Source of the DNA: an uncultured Bdellovibrionales bacterium | GTDB lineage: Bacteria; Bdellovibrionota; Bdellovibrionia; Bdellovibrionales; JAMPXM01 | NCBI GenBank assembly: GCA_937927435.1 | Contig: CALBDW010000108.1 | Coordinates: 1 to 31,645 of the forward strand | DNA: 31,645 bases | Direction of reading: 5' to 3' | Part shown: positions 7,248 to 15,333 of the stretch, piece after piece | How the letters are laid out: every line of letters starts with the position of its first letter | Position numbering within the stretch: the first letter of the stretch is position 1 | Notes under the pieces: generated by a model | What the model saw: the letters and a program-made list of their open reading frames with translations, nothing else | What the model was told of the DNA's origin: nothing | Database searches by the model: none | Translations under genes and position numbers: made by a program

Positions 7248-8027
7248 ATGAAACGTCCCTTGGCGCTCATTACCGGCGGTACATCGGGTATCGGGTTCGG
7301 AATCGCGAAAAAGCTCGCTCCCACGTGTGATTTGGCGCTGGCCTATGCGTCGGACGAAGCGAAGGCGCGCAACGCCGTTGAAGAGCTGAGGGGGCTTTTA
7401 GCGGCGACGGTGCCGGATGCACGGGTGGAAGCCTTCAAACAAATTCTGAGCGGCGACGAAGACGCTAAAGTCCTTTACGGCGCCGTGTGCGAGTCGTTCG
7501 GATGCGCACCGAAAATTCTTGTTAACTCGGCTGGGCGCCTCCATGACGGGCTTTTTCTGCAAGTCGATTTCCGCGACTCGATCCGTATCGTCCAAGAACA
7601 TCTCGCCGTGACCATGGCTCTTACCCAGTTGGCGCTGAAACCCATGTACAAAGAGAAATATGGTCGCATCATCAACATGAGTTCGATCAGCGCCACGTAT
7701 GCTAAAAGGGGGCAGACCAATTACGCCGCGGCGAAGGCGGGTATCGAGGGTTTTACACGCACGCTCGCTCTCGAAGTTGCGCATCGGGGTATCACGGTGA
7801 ACGCGATCGCACCGGGCCTGATCGATACGCCGATGACCAAAGACCTCGTCGCTAAATTCGAGGCCGGCGAGCGGACGATCCGCGACCGGATTCCCGCGGG
7901 CCGTCTGGGACGACCGGAGGAAGTCGGAGCTCTCGTCGCGTTCCTCTGTTCCGAGGAGGCGTCTTACATCACCGGGACGGTGATCACGATCGACGGAGGC
8001 CGCTCCCTGGGAGACCCCCAGTCGTGA
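7248..8027 (+). CDS. FabG-like 3-ketoacyl-ACP reductase (SDR)
   Basis: It is an NAD(P)H-dependent reductase that turns 3-ketoacyl-ACP into 3-hydroxyacyl-ACP. It shows the Rossmann motif TGGTSGIGFGIA (from residue 9), the NSAG motif, and the catalytic set Ser146, Tyr159 and Lys163 in SSISATYAKRGQTNYAAAK. The C-terminal YITGTVITIDGG is typical of FabG. Length (259 residues) is slightly above the usual 245-250, with an insertion around residues 40-70. With the ketosynthase and dehydratase it completes a reduce-and-dehydrate cycle lacking the final enoyl reduction. The gene follows the ketosynthase stop by one base. Confidence 0.9.
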   Translation: MKRPLALITGGTSGIGFGIAKKLAPTCDLALAYASDEAKARNAVEELRGLLAATVPDARVEAFKQILSGDEDAKVLYGAVCESFGCAPKILVNSAGRLHDGLFLQVDFRDSIRIVQEHLAVTMALTQLALKPMYKEKYGRIINMSSISATYAKRGQTNYAAAKAGIEGFTRTLALEVAHRGITVNAIAPGLIDTPMTKDLVAKFEAGERTIRDRIPAGRLGRPEEVGALVAFLCSEEASYITGTVITIDGGRSLGDPQS

Positions 8028-8061
8028 AGCGTTCGAGGCGGTTCCTTGTGGTAGCCGGCGG

Positions 8062-8080
8062 GCGCATGCGCGCGTTTTAA
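8062..8080. repeat. GC-rich palindrome between ketoreductase and amide-ligase genes
   Basis: GCGCATGCGC (8062-8071) is a perfect palindrome followed by GCGTTTTAA. The stem would be only three pairs around a CATG loop, so at best it is a very weak terminator or pause site in the only long gap (150 bases) inside the cluster. Confidence 0.2.
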
Positions 8081-8140
8081 AGGCGGGCGTAATTCCTTAC
8101 TATCGCGGTGCCGGTTCGAAGTGGTGATGCACGGAAAAAT

Positions 8141-8164
8141 CTCTTCAGGCATTATGCTGAAGAG
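8141..8164 (+). promoter_or_regulatory. hairpin abutting the ribosome site of the amide-ligase gene
   Basis: CTCTTCAG (8141-8148) pairs perfectly with CTGAAGAG (8157-8164), and inner CAT/ATG can pair as well. The right arm ends one base before GAGGGG (8166-8171), the ribosome site of the ATG at 8178. There is no T-tract. The position suggests control of translation or mRNA processing and not termination. Confidence 0.45.
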
Positions 8165-8177
8165 CGAGGGGACATGG

Positions 8178-10136
8178 ATGTGCGGAATTTGGACTCGCAC
8201 GAAGTATGACGGAAAGGTCGAGCTGGAAGAGCTTCTTTATCCTGTCAAAATGCTTCGTCATCGTGGCCCGGACGGATACGGATGGTTCGCCGACGAGAAC
8301 GTCGCAATGGTGCACACTCGTCTGAGCGTCATCGATCTGCCCGGCGGAGCCCAGCCGCTCGTGAGTTACGACGGCCGCTGGATCGGGGTCGTGAACGGCG
8401 AACTTTACGATTTTGAAGAGCATCGCGCGCGCCTTCAAGCCGAGGGCGTGACGTTCAAAACCCAAAGCGATTCGGAAGTTCTTCTGAATCTTTTCGCGAA
8501 ATACGGCCCGAAGGGGTTGACCGGCCTTTCGGGGGAATTCGCATTCATCTTCTATGACCGCAAGGGGAAAAAGCTTTGCTTCGGGCGCGATCCGTTCGGC
8601 GTCAAGCCGCTCTTCTATGAGTCGCGAAGCGACAGTTTCACCTTGGCGAGCGAAATGAAAGCACTTCATGATGAGAAGCCGGTCTTCGACGAAGTTTATT
8701 TGAAGACGTTCCTTGCGCGTATGATGGCGCCGCCCCGCACATCGTTGGAGAACGTTCGTCACGTATGGCCGGGGCGGGTGTACACGTTGGACCTCGAACT
8801 TAAAACGCTGTCCTGGGAGATTTACCAGCCGCTTCCGCTTTTCCAGAAGCGTGACTTGAGTACGCTTGAGGCGGTGGAGCTCCTCGAGCAGGAACTACGC
8901 GCCTCGGTGAAGCGGCGATTGCGCGCTGACGTGGATGTCGGCTGTTATCTCAGCGGAGGGGTCGACAGCGCTTTGGTCGCGGCCATGGCCGTCGATCTAG
9001 GGGCGCGGCCGACGGCGTTTACAGTCGGCTTCACGGACCGTAAATTCGACGAGTCGAACGAGGCGGCGACCATTGCCCGTGACTTGGATATTCCGCATTC
9101 GACGGTCGTCTTCGGCTCTAAGGAGTTCATGCCGTCTTTGATTCGGTCGATCGTGGCATTCGAGAACCCCATCAATAATCCGCATGGGGCAGCGAAAAAC
9201 CTTCTCGCGGCACACGCCAGCCAGCGTGTGAAAGTCGTGTTGTCTGGTGAAGGTTCCGACGAGTGGATGGGTGGCTACGCCTATTTGCGCATCCGCAAAC
9301 TGATCGAGTTCGTGAGGCGCCATCCGAAGACCGGGGCGCACGCGCTCGCACTTCTTTTCGAGAGAGAAAGCCCGCAAAACTTGGGGCACCTCGATGGCGG
9401 CTCTCTCTCTTTCGAGAAGTTCGTAGCTCGTTACTTCGGCGGAGTGTCGCCGGCGCTTTTCGGGCGTGTAGCGAAGAAGCGGCTTTTCCATTTCATGACC
9501 GGCGACGAGTTGAACTCGTTGGTTCCTGAAATCTGTGAAAATTTGGCCCAGCGTTTGCGCGAGGAAAATCACGCGTTCGATTTTTCGGAATGGGATTTGA
9601 ACTTGTGGTTCGGCGCGAGAACAGATCTTCTGCACTACATCCTCGCAAACGTCGGAGACCGTCAGGAAATGTCACATTCCTTGGAGGGGCGCACGCCGTT
9701 CCTCGATATCAGGGTGGTCGGTGTCGCAGCGAGAATTCAAGAGAAGGATCTGATCCGCGGCTTGAAGGAAAAATACATTTTGCGCGAAGTCGCTGGGAAA
9801 TATTTGCGATCTTTGCACATAAAACGGGGCAAAAAGCCATTCTTTGCGCCTGTAAAGCATTTTTATTTACGTGAGAATAAGAAATTAGTCGAAAGTTATA
9901 TCGAGAGGAGTCGGGAAGTCACACCGTGGTTGAATTGGACAAACATTGACCACTTATTGAAATCGTCCGAGCAAAGACGTATTCACTGGTCTTTTGAGGG
10001 GAGTGCTTTAGCGTTACGCTTGGCACTGTTTTCGATCGGAGTGCTGACGGAACATCTCCGTGAACCGCAGGCCGTAGTCAAGGGATATCGCGTGCCTGAG
10101 ACTGTGGAAGAGTTGATGCCTCATCGCAGGGGGTAG
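8178..10136 (+). CDS. glutamine-dependent asparagine synthetase-like amide ligase
   Basis: The N-terminal class II glutaminase domain is intact: Met removal exposes Cys2 (CGIW), followed by RHRGPDG (28-34), TRLSVID (47-53) and NGEL (73-76). The C-terminal ATP-pyrophosphatase domain has SGGVDS (259-264), LSGEGSDEWMGGY and MSHSLEGRTPFLD. It activates a carboxylate with ATP and aminates it with glutamine-derived ammonia. The family includes AsnB and pathway enzymes that make amide groups. The frame opens at 8121, but Cys must follow Met directly and GAGGGG lies 6 bases before the ATG at 8178. That gives 652 residues. Embedded in a ketosynthase cluster it may amidate a starter, malonyl unit or product. 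Ordinary asparagine synthesis is the alternative. Confidence 0.88.
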   Translation: MCGIWTRTKYDGKVELEELLYPVKMLRHRGPDGYGWFADENVAMVHTRLSVIDLPGGAQPLVSYDGRWIGVVNGELYDFEEHRARLQAEGVTFKTQSDSEVLLNLFAKYGPKGLTGLSGEFAFIFYDRKGKKLCFGRDPFGVKPLFYESRSDSFTLASEMKALHDEKPVFDEVYLKTFLARMMAPPRTSLENVRHVWPGRVYTLDLELKTLSWEIYQPLPLFQKRDLSTLEAVELLEQELRASVKRRLRADVDVGCYLSGGVDSALVAAMAVDLGARPTAFTVGFTDRKFDESNEAATIARDLDIPHSTVVFGSKEFMPSLIRSIVAFENPINNPHGAAKNLLAAHASQRVKVVLSGEGSDEWMGGYAYLRIRKLIEFVRRHPKTGAHALALLFERESPQNLGHLDGGSLSFEKFVARYFGGVSPALFGRVAKKRLFHFMTGDELNSLVPEICENLAQRLREENHAFDFSEWDLNLWFGARTDLLHYILANVGDRQEMSHSLEGRTPFLDIRVVGVAARIQEKDLIRGLKEKYILREVAGKYLRSLHIKRGKKPFFAPVKHFYLRENKKLVESYIERSREVTPWLNWTNIDHLLKSSEQRRIHWSFEGSALALRLALFSIGVLTEHLREPQAVVKGYRVPETVEELMPHRRG

Positions 10137-10141
10137 GCCTA

Positions 10142-11005
10142 ATGCAGTACGATGAAATGGGCAGTAAGGAGAACCCAACGCTTGTTTGTGTTCCGGGCAT
10201 TCTCGGAGGGCCCGAGAATTTCGCGGCGATGGTTCCCGGGTTGATCGACCGTTATCACATCGTGATTTTCGATCCGAGCGCCGAACGCCGGGACTTAGCC
10301 TTGACGAACGCGAGCTTGATGCAGGCGATGCAGCAGCTGGCTTACTACCAAACTGCAGATGAAATTGCCGTTGCGTTGAATAAAATGGGGCGCAGCGAGG
10401 CGTTTTTCCTGGGCATCAGTCTCGGCGGAAAAATCATCTATGACTTCGCTCTGAAATTTCCTCAGATGTTCGCGGGCGGTGTGGTGACTGACGTGGGACC
10501 TGGTCCTTTTGAGGAAACCCACCTCCACATTTTCATCGCGGATCTCGTCGAGAATCTTGATTTAACCGTGCCGTGGACCGAACTTAGGGCGGAAATGAAC
10601 CGAATCGTTCCGGACAGGAATTTGCGCATTATGCTCCAATCGCAAATCCATTATCCAGAAGGAAAGCCGCCCGGAATGTGGAAGCCGAGCATGCGGTATC
10701 TTTCCGAGATGCTCGAGCGGCAGAACATGGATGATCAGTTCGAAGGACTCGCCAAGGTCGACGATTTTCTCGCCAGCGAAGGCCGGTTCATCCACGTGTT
10801 TAAGGCCTCTTCGTTGAGCGGTATTTCCGATAGCGCGGTTCAAAGAATGAAAGCGTTCAAGTGTATTCGGCTGCACCCGATCGACGGGACGACCCACTTC
10901 CTGCATGTCTCCCACAAAAACGCAATCGTCGACGTCGCCAATACGATGCCCCAGTACTTTACCGGGGTGAGACAGAGTCAGAGGCTCGAATTAGCGAGTT
11001 ATTGA
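10142..11005 (+). CDS. alpha/beta-hydrolase, possible product-releasing thioesterase
   Basis: The nucleophile elbow GISLGG places Ser93 as the catalytic serine. VPGILGGPENF near residue 17 fits the oxyanion region, and GTTHFLHVSH near the C-terminus probably supplies the catalytic His. Length (287 residues) fits MhpC/thioesterase-type hydrolases and no signal peptide is present. It starts 5 bases after the amide-ligase stop and is the last gene of the cluster, so chain release or editing is a reasonable role. The substrate is unknown. It converges with the leftward barrel-protein gene 7 bases further on, with no visible terminator between them. Confidence 0.75.
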   Translation: MQYDEMGSKENPTLVCVPGILGGPENFAAMVPGLIDRYHIVIFDPSAERRDLALTNASLMQAMQQLAYYQTADEIAVALNKMGRSEAFFLGISLGGKIIYDFALKFPQMFAGGVVTDVGPGPFEETHLHIFIADLVENLDLTVPWTELRAEMNRIVPDRNLRIMLQSQIHYPEGKPPGMWKPSMRYLSEMLERQNMDDQFEGLAKVDDFLASEGRFIHVFKASSLSGISDSAVQRMKAFKCIRLHPIDGTTHFLHVSHKNAIVDVANTMPQYFTGVRQSQRLELASY

Positions 11006-11012
11006 TCGACCC

Positions 11013-11534
11013 TCAGAAATAGTAACGGATGCCGATGCCGCCCTGGAGATAAGCCCGCGTGGCGGGAATGACGGCAAGTCCCGGCGTCAGTTCCAGGAAA
11101 GCTCCGAGCGGTGGATGAGCGGGTTTCCATTCGATTCCCAACGGAACGCGGGTTCCAAGACCCACGGAGCCCGAGTTCTTGCCGAAATACCGATATTCAT
11201 CGCTGCGCTCTTTTATCGTGAACGCTAGAATGCCACCGACGCCCACATAAGGAACCAACTCCGACGCGAATTTGTCTCGTTTTCCGAAAGCGCTGGGGAA
11301 GTGATAGAGATAGTCGCCGTAAACCAAGACATAGTTGTCGAGCGCGAAAGCGAGCCCGCCCTGAATGGCCTGGCGGTTGTCATGCCAAGATTTCAGCGTG
11401 ATGGCGCTCGGGTCGCCGAGAACCAAACCCAGTCCGAACGTCCGTGCTCCTTTTTGGGGGACAGCAAAGGCGGAACTGGTCGTGAGACTCAAGCAGAGTG
11501 ACGTAACGATGAGTCGAAGCGTGCGCATGGTCAC
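11013..11534 (-). CDS. small outer-membrane beta-barrel protein, unknown function
   Basis: The N-terminus is a signal peptide (MRTLRLIVTSLCLSLTTSSAFA, cut before VPQKG). The mature part of about 150 residues alternates short hydrophobic strands with glycines and ends GIGIRYYF, the terminal Phe that marks outer-membrane barrels. A GTG at 11534 has AAGGA 8 bases upstream. The ATG at 11528, two codons later, is the alternative. The open frame reaches back to 11591 without a better site. No specific family is recognised. It is transcribed towards the biosynthetic cluster and ends 7 bases from it. Confidence 0.7.
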   Translation of the reverse strand: MTMRTLRLIVTSLCLSLTTSSAFAVPQKGARTFGLGLVLGDPSAITLKSWHDNRQAIQGGLAFALDNYVLVYGDYLYHFPSAFGKRDKFASELVPYVGVGGILAFTIKERSDEYRYFGKNSGSVGLGTRVPLGIEWKPAHPPLGAFLELTPGLAVIPATRAYLQGGIGIRYYF

Positions 11535-11756
11535 GTTGTCTGTCCTTTCTTCGGTGTGGGATCGAATCCTATAAACTGACGTGTCTATCAAAAAATAACA
11601 TTCGCTTGCCCTTTGGCAAATAAACAGGGCGTTTGCCGTTTTTGGGCGCTGCTTCCTGTGAAGGTGTCAATCTGCCTCCATTTGGACGTTTCTGAGAGTG
11701 GCGCGGCTTTTGCTGGCACGCACGAATTTACGCCGGCTTTTTTCGGCCCAGAAAAC

Positions 11757-11786
11757 TTGATTTCAAGCCCGGTTCCTTTCTATAGC
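11757..11786 (+). promoter_or_regulatory. candidate sigma70-type promoter for the subtilase gene
   Basis: TTGATT (11757-11762), an 18-base spacer and TATAGC (11781-11786) lie about 40 bases before the subtilase ATG. The remaining 292-base divergent gap (11535-11826) shows only a short dyad TTGCC-CTTT-GGCAA (11606-11619). Confidence 0.4.
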
Positions 11787-11826
11787 TCCTGGCTCGAAAT
11801 CACTTCAGGAACGTTCGTGAGGGGAT

Positions 11827-14800
11827 ATGAAGAAGCTGTTGAGTTGCCTCTTGTTGGTTTTGCTTGCCACGGGCTGCGCGCGGTTAGGGGAGACGCTTCT
11901 CGGCGTTTCCGACGAGAAGGCGGGGATTTTCAGCAACCGGAGCGACTCGTACACGCACGCGATGGTCTTAATTAAGCTCAAGTCACCCCCTCTTTTGAGC
12001 ACAGTAAAGTATGAAGACGGAAAGAGGACATTCGATCTCAAGCATTTGGAAGTCATTGAAGCCGAACAGGCGGAGATCGAAAAACGGATTGAGCAGCTGT
12101 CTCCCGATATTCAGATCGTCTACCGTTACCGCATGGTTTTGAACGCGCTGGCGGTATTTGCCCCAGTCAAGTACTACGACCGCTTGGAAACGTTGCCTTA
12201 CGTCATGTCGGTTCACCGGTCCGGCGAGTTCAGTCAGCCGAAGCCGTTACAATTGCATAAGGACGGGGCCCACAAGTCCAACTTCGATTTGCGGAACTCC
12301 GTGAAGTTCATTGGCGCCGATTTCGCGCACGCGAAAAACATCCGCGGCCAAAGCGTTCGTGTCGGTATTATCGATTCCGGCATCGATTATACGCACGCCA
12401 TGTTCGGAGGGCCGGGAACCGAGGAGGCATATAAGGCGATTGACCCCAAGGGACCGCCGTTGGGCTTCCCCAACGATAAAATCGTCGGTGGTATCGACCT
12501 CGCGGGCGACGACTACCGTCCCGGATCGTTGATTAAAGAGTTCCAGGTTCCGAAACCCGATCCCAATCCTATTGATTTGGGAGGGCACGGAACCCATGTC
12601 GCCGGTACGGTTGCGGGGCGCGGTGACGGCGTCAATACTTATGACGGTGTCGCGCCCGACGCGCTTCTTTACGCGATCAAGGTTTTCGGTCGCGGCGGGA
12701 CGACCGATGCGGTTGTGATCGCCGGTCTCGAGTATGCGGCCGACCCCAACAATGACGGTGACCCGGGCGACATTCTCGATGTCGTGAACCTTTCGCTCGG
12801 CGGTTATTACGGCGATCCCAACGCACTTTACGCGGAGGCGATCCGTAATGTCGTGAACGCGGGCATGGTCGTCGTGTCTTCCGCTGGAAACGAGGGCGAC
12901 TATTCATACATCGTCGGTTCGCCCAGCGTGACGGACGAAGCGTTTTCGGTCGCGTCCTCGGTCGATAATACGGATCATTTATGGCGTTTCCCGATGATCA
13001 AGTTCACGACCGCGGACAACCGGGAAATCTATTTCCAAGCGTACGAGGGTCAGTTCGGCAAGCCGATCGCAGAAGCCGGTGACGTGAAAGGTCCCTTGGT
13101 CTACGTGGGTCTTGCTGCGGAAGACTTTGATGACGCATTGAAAGCCCGGCTCAAAGGGAAGGTCGCGCTGATCGATCGTGGCGCGGTGTCTTTCGTCGAA
13201 AAGGTCGCGCGCGCAGCCGAGGCTGGTGCCATTGGCGTCGTGGTGGCCGATAACGTCGAGGGCGAGCCGTTCATTATGTCGGGTGACGAGGGAGTAAAAT
13301 TCGATATTCCCACGGTGATGGTCACGCTCGCGGTGGGGAAAGAAATCCGTGAAGCGATGGAAAAGGGCGATGTCATCATCGAGTTCAATGTCGAGAAGAA
13401 GCTTGAAAAGCCCGAGATCATCGACACAATCAGCCCGTTCTCGTCTAGAGGACCGCGCTCCTTCGACGGGCTTGTAAAGCCGGAGATCGCGGCTCCGGGA
13501 TCGGCCATTATTTCCGCATGGGTCGGAAAAGGCGATAAAGGAGCGCAAATGAGCGGAACGTCGATGGCGAGTCCGCATGTGGCGGGCGCCATGGCTTTGC
13601 TCAAACAAGCGTATCCCGAGTTATCGCCTATCGAACTGAAGGCGTTGGCAATGGGTACGGCGAAAGTGCTCAGTAATGCCGACGGCGTGTATCCGGTCAG
13701 CCGGCAGGGCGCGGGCCGAATTCAACTCGACAAGGCGCTTGAGAGCGAAGTCTTGGCGCTTCCCGGGGCCGTTTCGCTCGGCGAGTTGTCGCTTGAGTCG
13801 CGCAAGGTCATTGCACGCACGGTGGAACTAAAAAATATTTCGAAGCGCGCGTTGAAACTCAAAGCTGAGTTGGAAACCCGCTTTAAACACAACTTGCGCT
13901 TAGTGAGTCCGGCCGAGGTCACCATTGAGGCAGGAGGAAAAACGGCTTTACCGCTCCGGTTCCAGGTCGATTCTTGGAACTTGAACGGTGTTGAGAACGA
14001 ACTTGACGGCTTCCTCGTCTTTAAAAACGAAGCGGGTGAAGCGGTTCTTCGCATGCCGGTTTTGGCTGTGGCCAATCTCGTTTCCCGAGTGAAAGCGCAG
14101 AATCTCTTCGTGCGTTCGACGTCCGCGGCGGACGCCCAGGACGCAGTTGTTGATCTTGTTTTGAAAAACGAAGGTGAAAATCCGGGCGGAGTTCTCCTCT
14201 TTAACTTGATTGGGGAGGACGGGCGCAAAGCGGACATCACCCGTGATCCCTTCCTTTCTCGCGCTTGCGACTTGGCCGGTGTCGGTTACCGCGTGATCGA
14301 AAAGTCGGGGCAGCGGGTGCTGCAGTTCGCGGCCAAGCTTCACGAGCCGCTCTCGACGTGGGCGAAATGCCACTTTTCGGTTTTGATCGATGCCGACGGT
14401 GACGGCGTGGCCGATCAAGAATTAGTCGGAATGATGGCGAGTGATTTGGCGGGCTTGGATGAAGTGGATAAATTCGCCAGCGTCTTGTTGGATGCCGGGA
14501 AAGCCCGCCGGATCCGCAAGGAATATGACCAGTCGATCCTTTCGGGGAAAGGCGGGGTGAAGTTGAATTACGCCCCGTCCGTCGTGGATTTGAGGGCGAT
14601 GTACGCGTTCGGCCATTCGACGATCGCCCTTGTCGAAGCGGCGCTCGATAAACTGATCGTTGATCCGACGGGAGCTCTTTCGGTACGGATCGCGACGTCT
14701 TATTACGAAGCGTACGCGGCCGAAGGAGACGATTATCTTGATACGGATGAGCCGTGGATCAAGATCAGCATTGCGAAGAACGGAGCTGGATATGTCGACC

Positions 14801-14973
14801 TGCCTGAAGCGATCACGCTCAAGCCGGGAGAGTCGAAGACGGTTTCGTTTTCGAAGGGAGCCGGAGCCGAAGCATTATGGGCTCTTTACCCGTACAATAC
14901 GCCGGTTCGGGGCGGGGTGAACAAAGACGCTCAAGCTGAAGTCGTCAGACCTACCTACCGGGTTGATCCGTAA
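11827..14973 (+). CDS. subtilisin-family (S8) serine protease, lipoprotein, Vpr-like
   Basis: This 1048-residue secreted protease starts with a lipoprotein signal (LLATGC, Cys17 lipidated). An inhibitor-like propeptide (about 45-135) precedes the catalytic domain: Asp183 in IDSGID, His254 in GHGTHVAGT, oxyanion Asn355 in SSAGNEG and Ser579 in SGTSMASPHVAG. A protease-associated (PA) domain at about 410-500 is inserted between the oxyanion Asn and the Ser, as in Bacillus Vpr and C5a peptidase. The roughly 400-residue C-terminus looks like Fn3/Ig-type strands and carries a calcium-type loop, DADGDG (855-860). GAGGGG precedes the ATG, and a strong terminator follows. Expected location is the cell surface or outer membrane, with a role in degrading extracellular protein. 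Confidence 0.93.
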   Translation: MKKLLSCLLLVLLATGCARLGETLLGVSDEKAGIFSNRSDSYTHAMVLIKLKSPPLLSTVKYEDGKRTFDLKHLEVIEAEQAEIEKRIEQLSPDIQIVYRYRMVLNALAVFAPVKYYDRLETLPYVMSVHRSGEFSQPKPLQLHKDGAHKSNFDLRNSVKFIGADFAHAKNIRGQSVRVGIIDSGIDYTHAMFGGPGTEEAYKAIDPKGPPLGFPNDKIVGGIDLAGDDYRPGSLIKEFQVPKPDPNPIDLGGHGTHVAGTVAGRGDGVNTYDGVAPDALLYAIKVFGRGGTTDAVVIAGLEYAADPNNDGDPGDILDVVNLSLGGYYGDPNALYAEAIRNVVNAGMVVVSSAGNEGDYSYIVGSPSVTDEAFSVASSVDNTDHLWRFPMIKFTTADNREIYFQAYEGQFGKPIAEAGDVKGPLVYVGLAAEDFDDALKARLKGKVALIDRGAVSFVEKVARAAEAGAIGVVVADNVEGEPFIMSGDEGVKFDIPTVMVTLAVGKEIREAMEKGDVIIEFNVEKKLEKPEIIDTISPFSSRGPRSFDGLVKPEIAAPGSAIISAWVGKGDKGAQMSGTSMASPHVAGAMALLKQAYPELSPIELKALAMGTAKVLSNADGVYPVSRQGAGRIQLDKALESEVLALPGAVSLGELSLESRKVIARTVELKNISKRALKLKAELETRFKHNLRLVSPAEVTIEAGGKTALPLRFQVDSWNLNGVENELDGFLVFKNEAGEAVLRMPVLAVANLVSRVKAQNLFVRSTSAADAQDAVVDLVLKNEGENPGGVLLFNLIGEDGRKADITRDPFLSRACDLAGVGYRVIEKSGQRVLQFAAKLHEPLSTWAKCHFSVLIDADGDGVADQELVGMMASDLAGLDEVDKFASVLLDAGKARRIRKEYDQSILSGKGGVKLNYAPSVVDLRAMYAFGHSTIALVEAALDKLIVDPTGALSVRIATSYYEAYAAEGDDYLDTDEPWIKISIAKNGAGYVDLPEAITLKPGESKTVSFSKGAGAEALWALYPYNTPVRGGVNKDAQAEVVRPTYRVDP

Positions 14974-14994
14974 ACGTTCGCGGGTCTCAAAAAG

Positions 14995-15026
14995 AAAAAC
15001 CGCCCTCAGACGAGGGCGGTTTTTTT
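14995..15026. terminator. strong bidirectional intrinsic terminator
   Basis: CCGCCCTC (15000-15007), loop AGAC, GAGGGCGG (15012-15019) is followed by seven T (15020-15026) and preceded by a run of A on the left. It can therefore end transcripts from both sides: the subtilase gene stopping at 14973 and the leftward gene stopping at 15028. Confidence 0.95.
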
Positions 15027-15027
15027 A

Positions 15028-15333
15028 TTAATATTCCGGATAATCAGTGGAATCGGGACCCGGATCCGGTTGGGTTCCGGTATCAGGTCTCGGATCGCAC
15101 TCTTCGTACGTTTCGCAGAACGAAACGACGTGGGCCGGCTTAACCAACGCCGCTTGAACGGTCATGGAGACAATTGTCGAAACGGCAAGAAAAACGGATA
15201 AAATCAGTGCTTTTTTCATGGCCGAGGGAGCTACCACGTGACGGTGAACGTGGCCAACTCTTTTATAGGACAGGTCGCGGGCCAGTACTTTTTTTGTGAC
15301 CCCGCGACTTCGGCCGTGAAAAAAGGTATTCAT
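15028..15333 (-). CDS. small secreted or membrane-anchored protein, unknown function
   Basis: Two starts compete. The ATG at 15333 overlaps the transporter stop (ATGA) and has AAAGGA about 6 bases upstream, giving 101 residues. The ATG at 15219 opens a textbook signal peptide (MKKALILSVFLAVSTIVSM, cut after VQA) giving 63 residues but has no ribosome site. With the long start, a basic 38-residue extension precedes the hydrophobic stretch. The mature tail is short, acidic and proline-rich, with two Cys (CETYEEC) and repeated PD steps. It is last in the leftward operon and ends at the bidirectional terminator. I do not recognise a family. Confidence 0.5.
   Translation of the reverse strand: MNTFFHGRSRGVTKKVLARDLSYKRVGHVHRHVVAPSAMKKALILSVFLAVSTIVSMTVQAALVKPAHVVSFCETYEECDPRPDTGTQPDPGPDSTDYPEY

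Noticed and set aside
6422..7324. 300-codon leftward open frame opposite the ketosynthase gene
   Set aside because: It is the codon-bias shadow of a clear gene: no family motif, no ribosome site, and rich in Arg/His/Asp as antisense frames usually are. The same holds for 3162-3809, 8997-9635 and 12979-13608.
8062..8080. GCGCATGCGC plus T-run as an intrinsic terminator splitting the cluster
   Set aside because: The stem would have only three pairs and the T-run is four bases. The downstream gene still fits the cluster.
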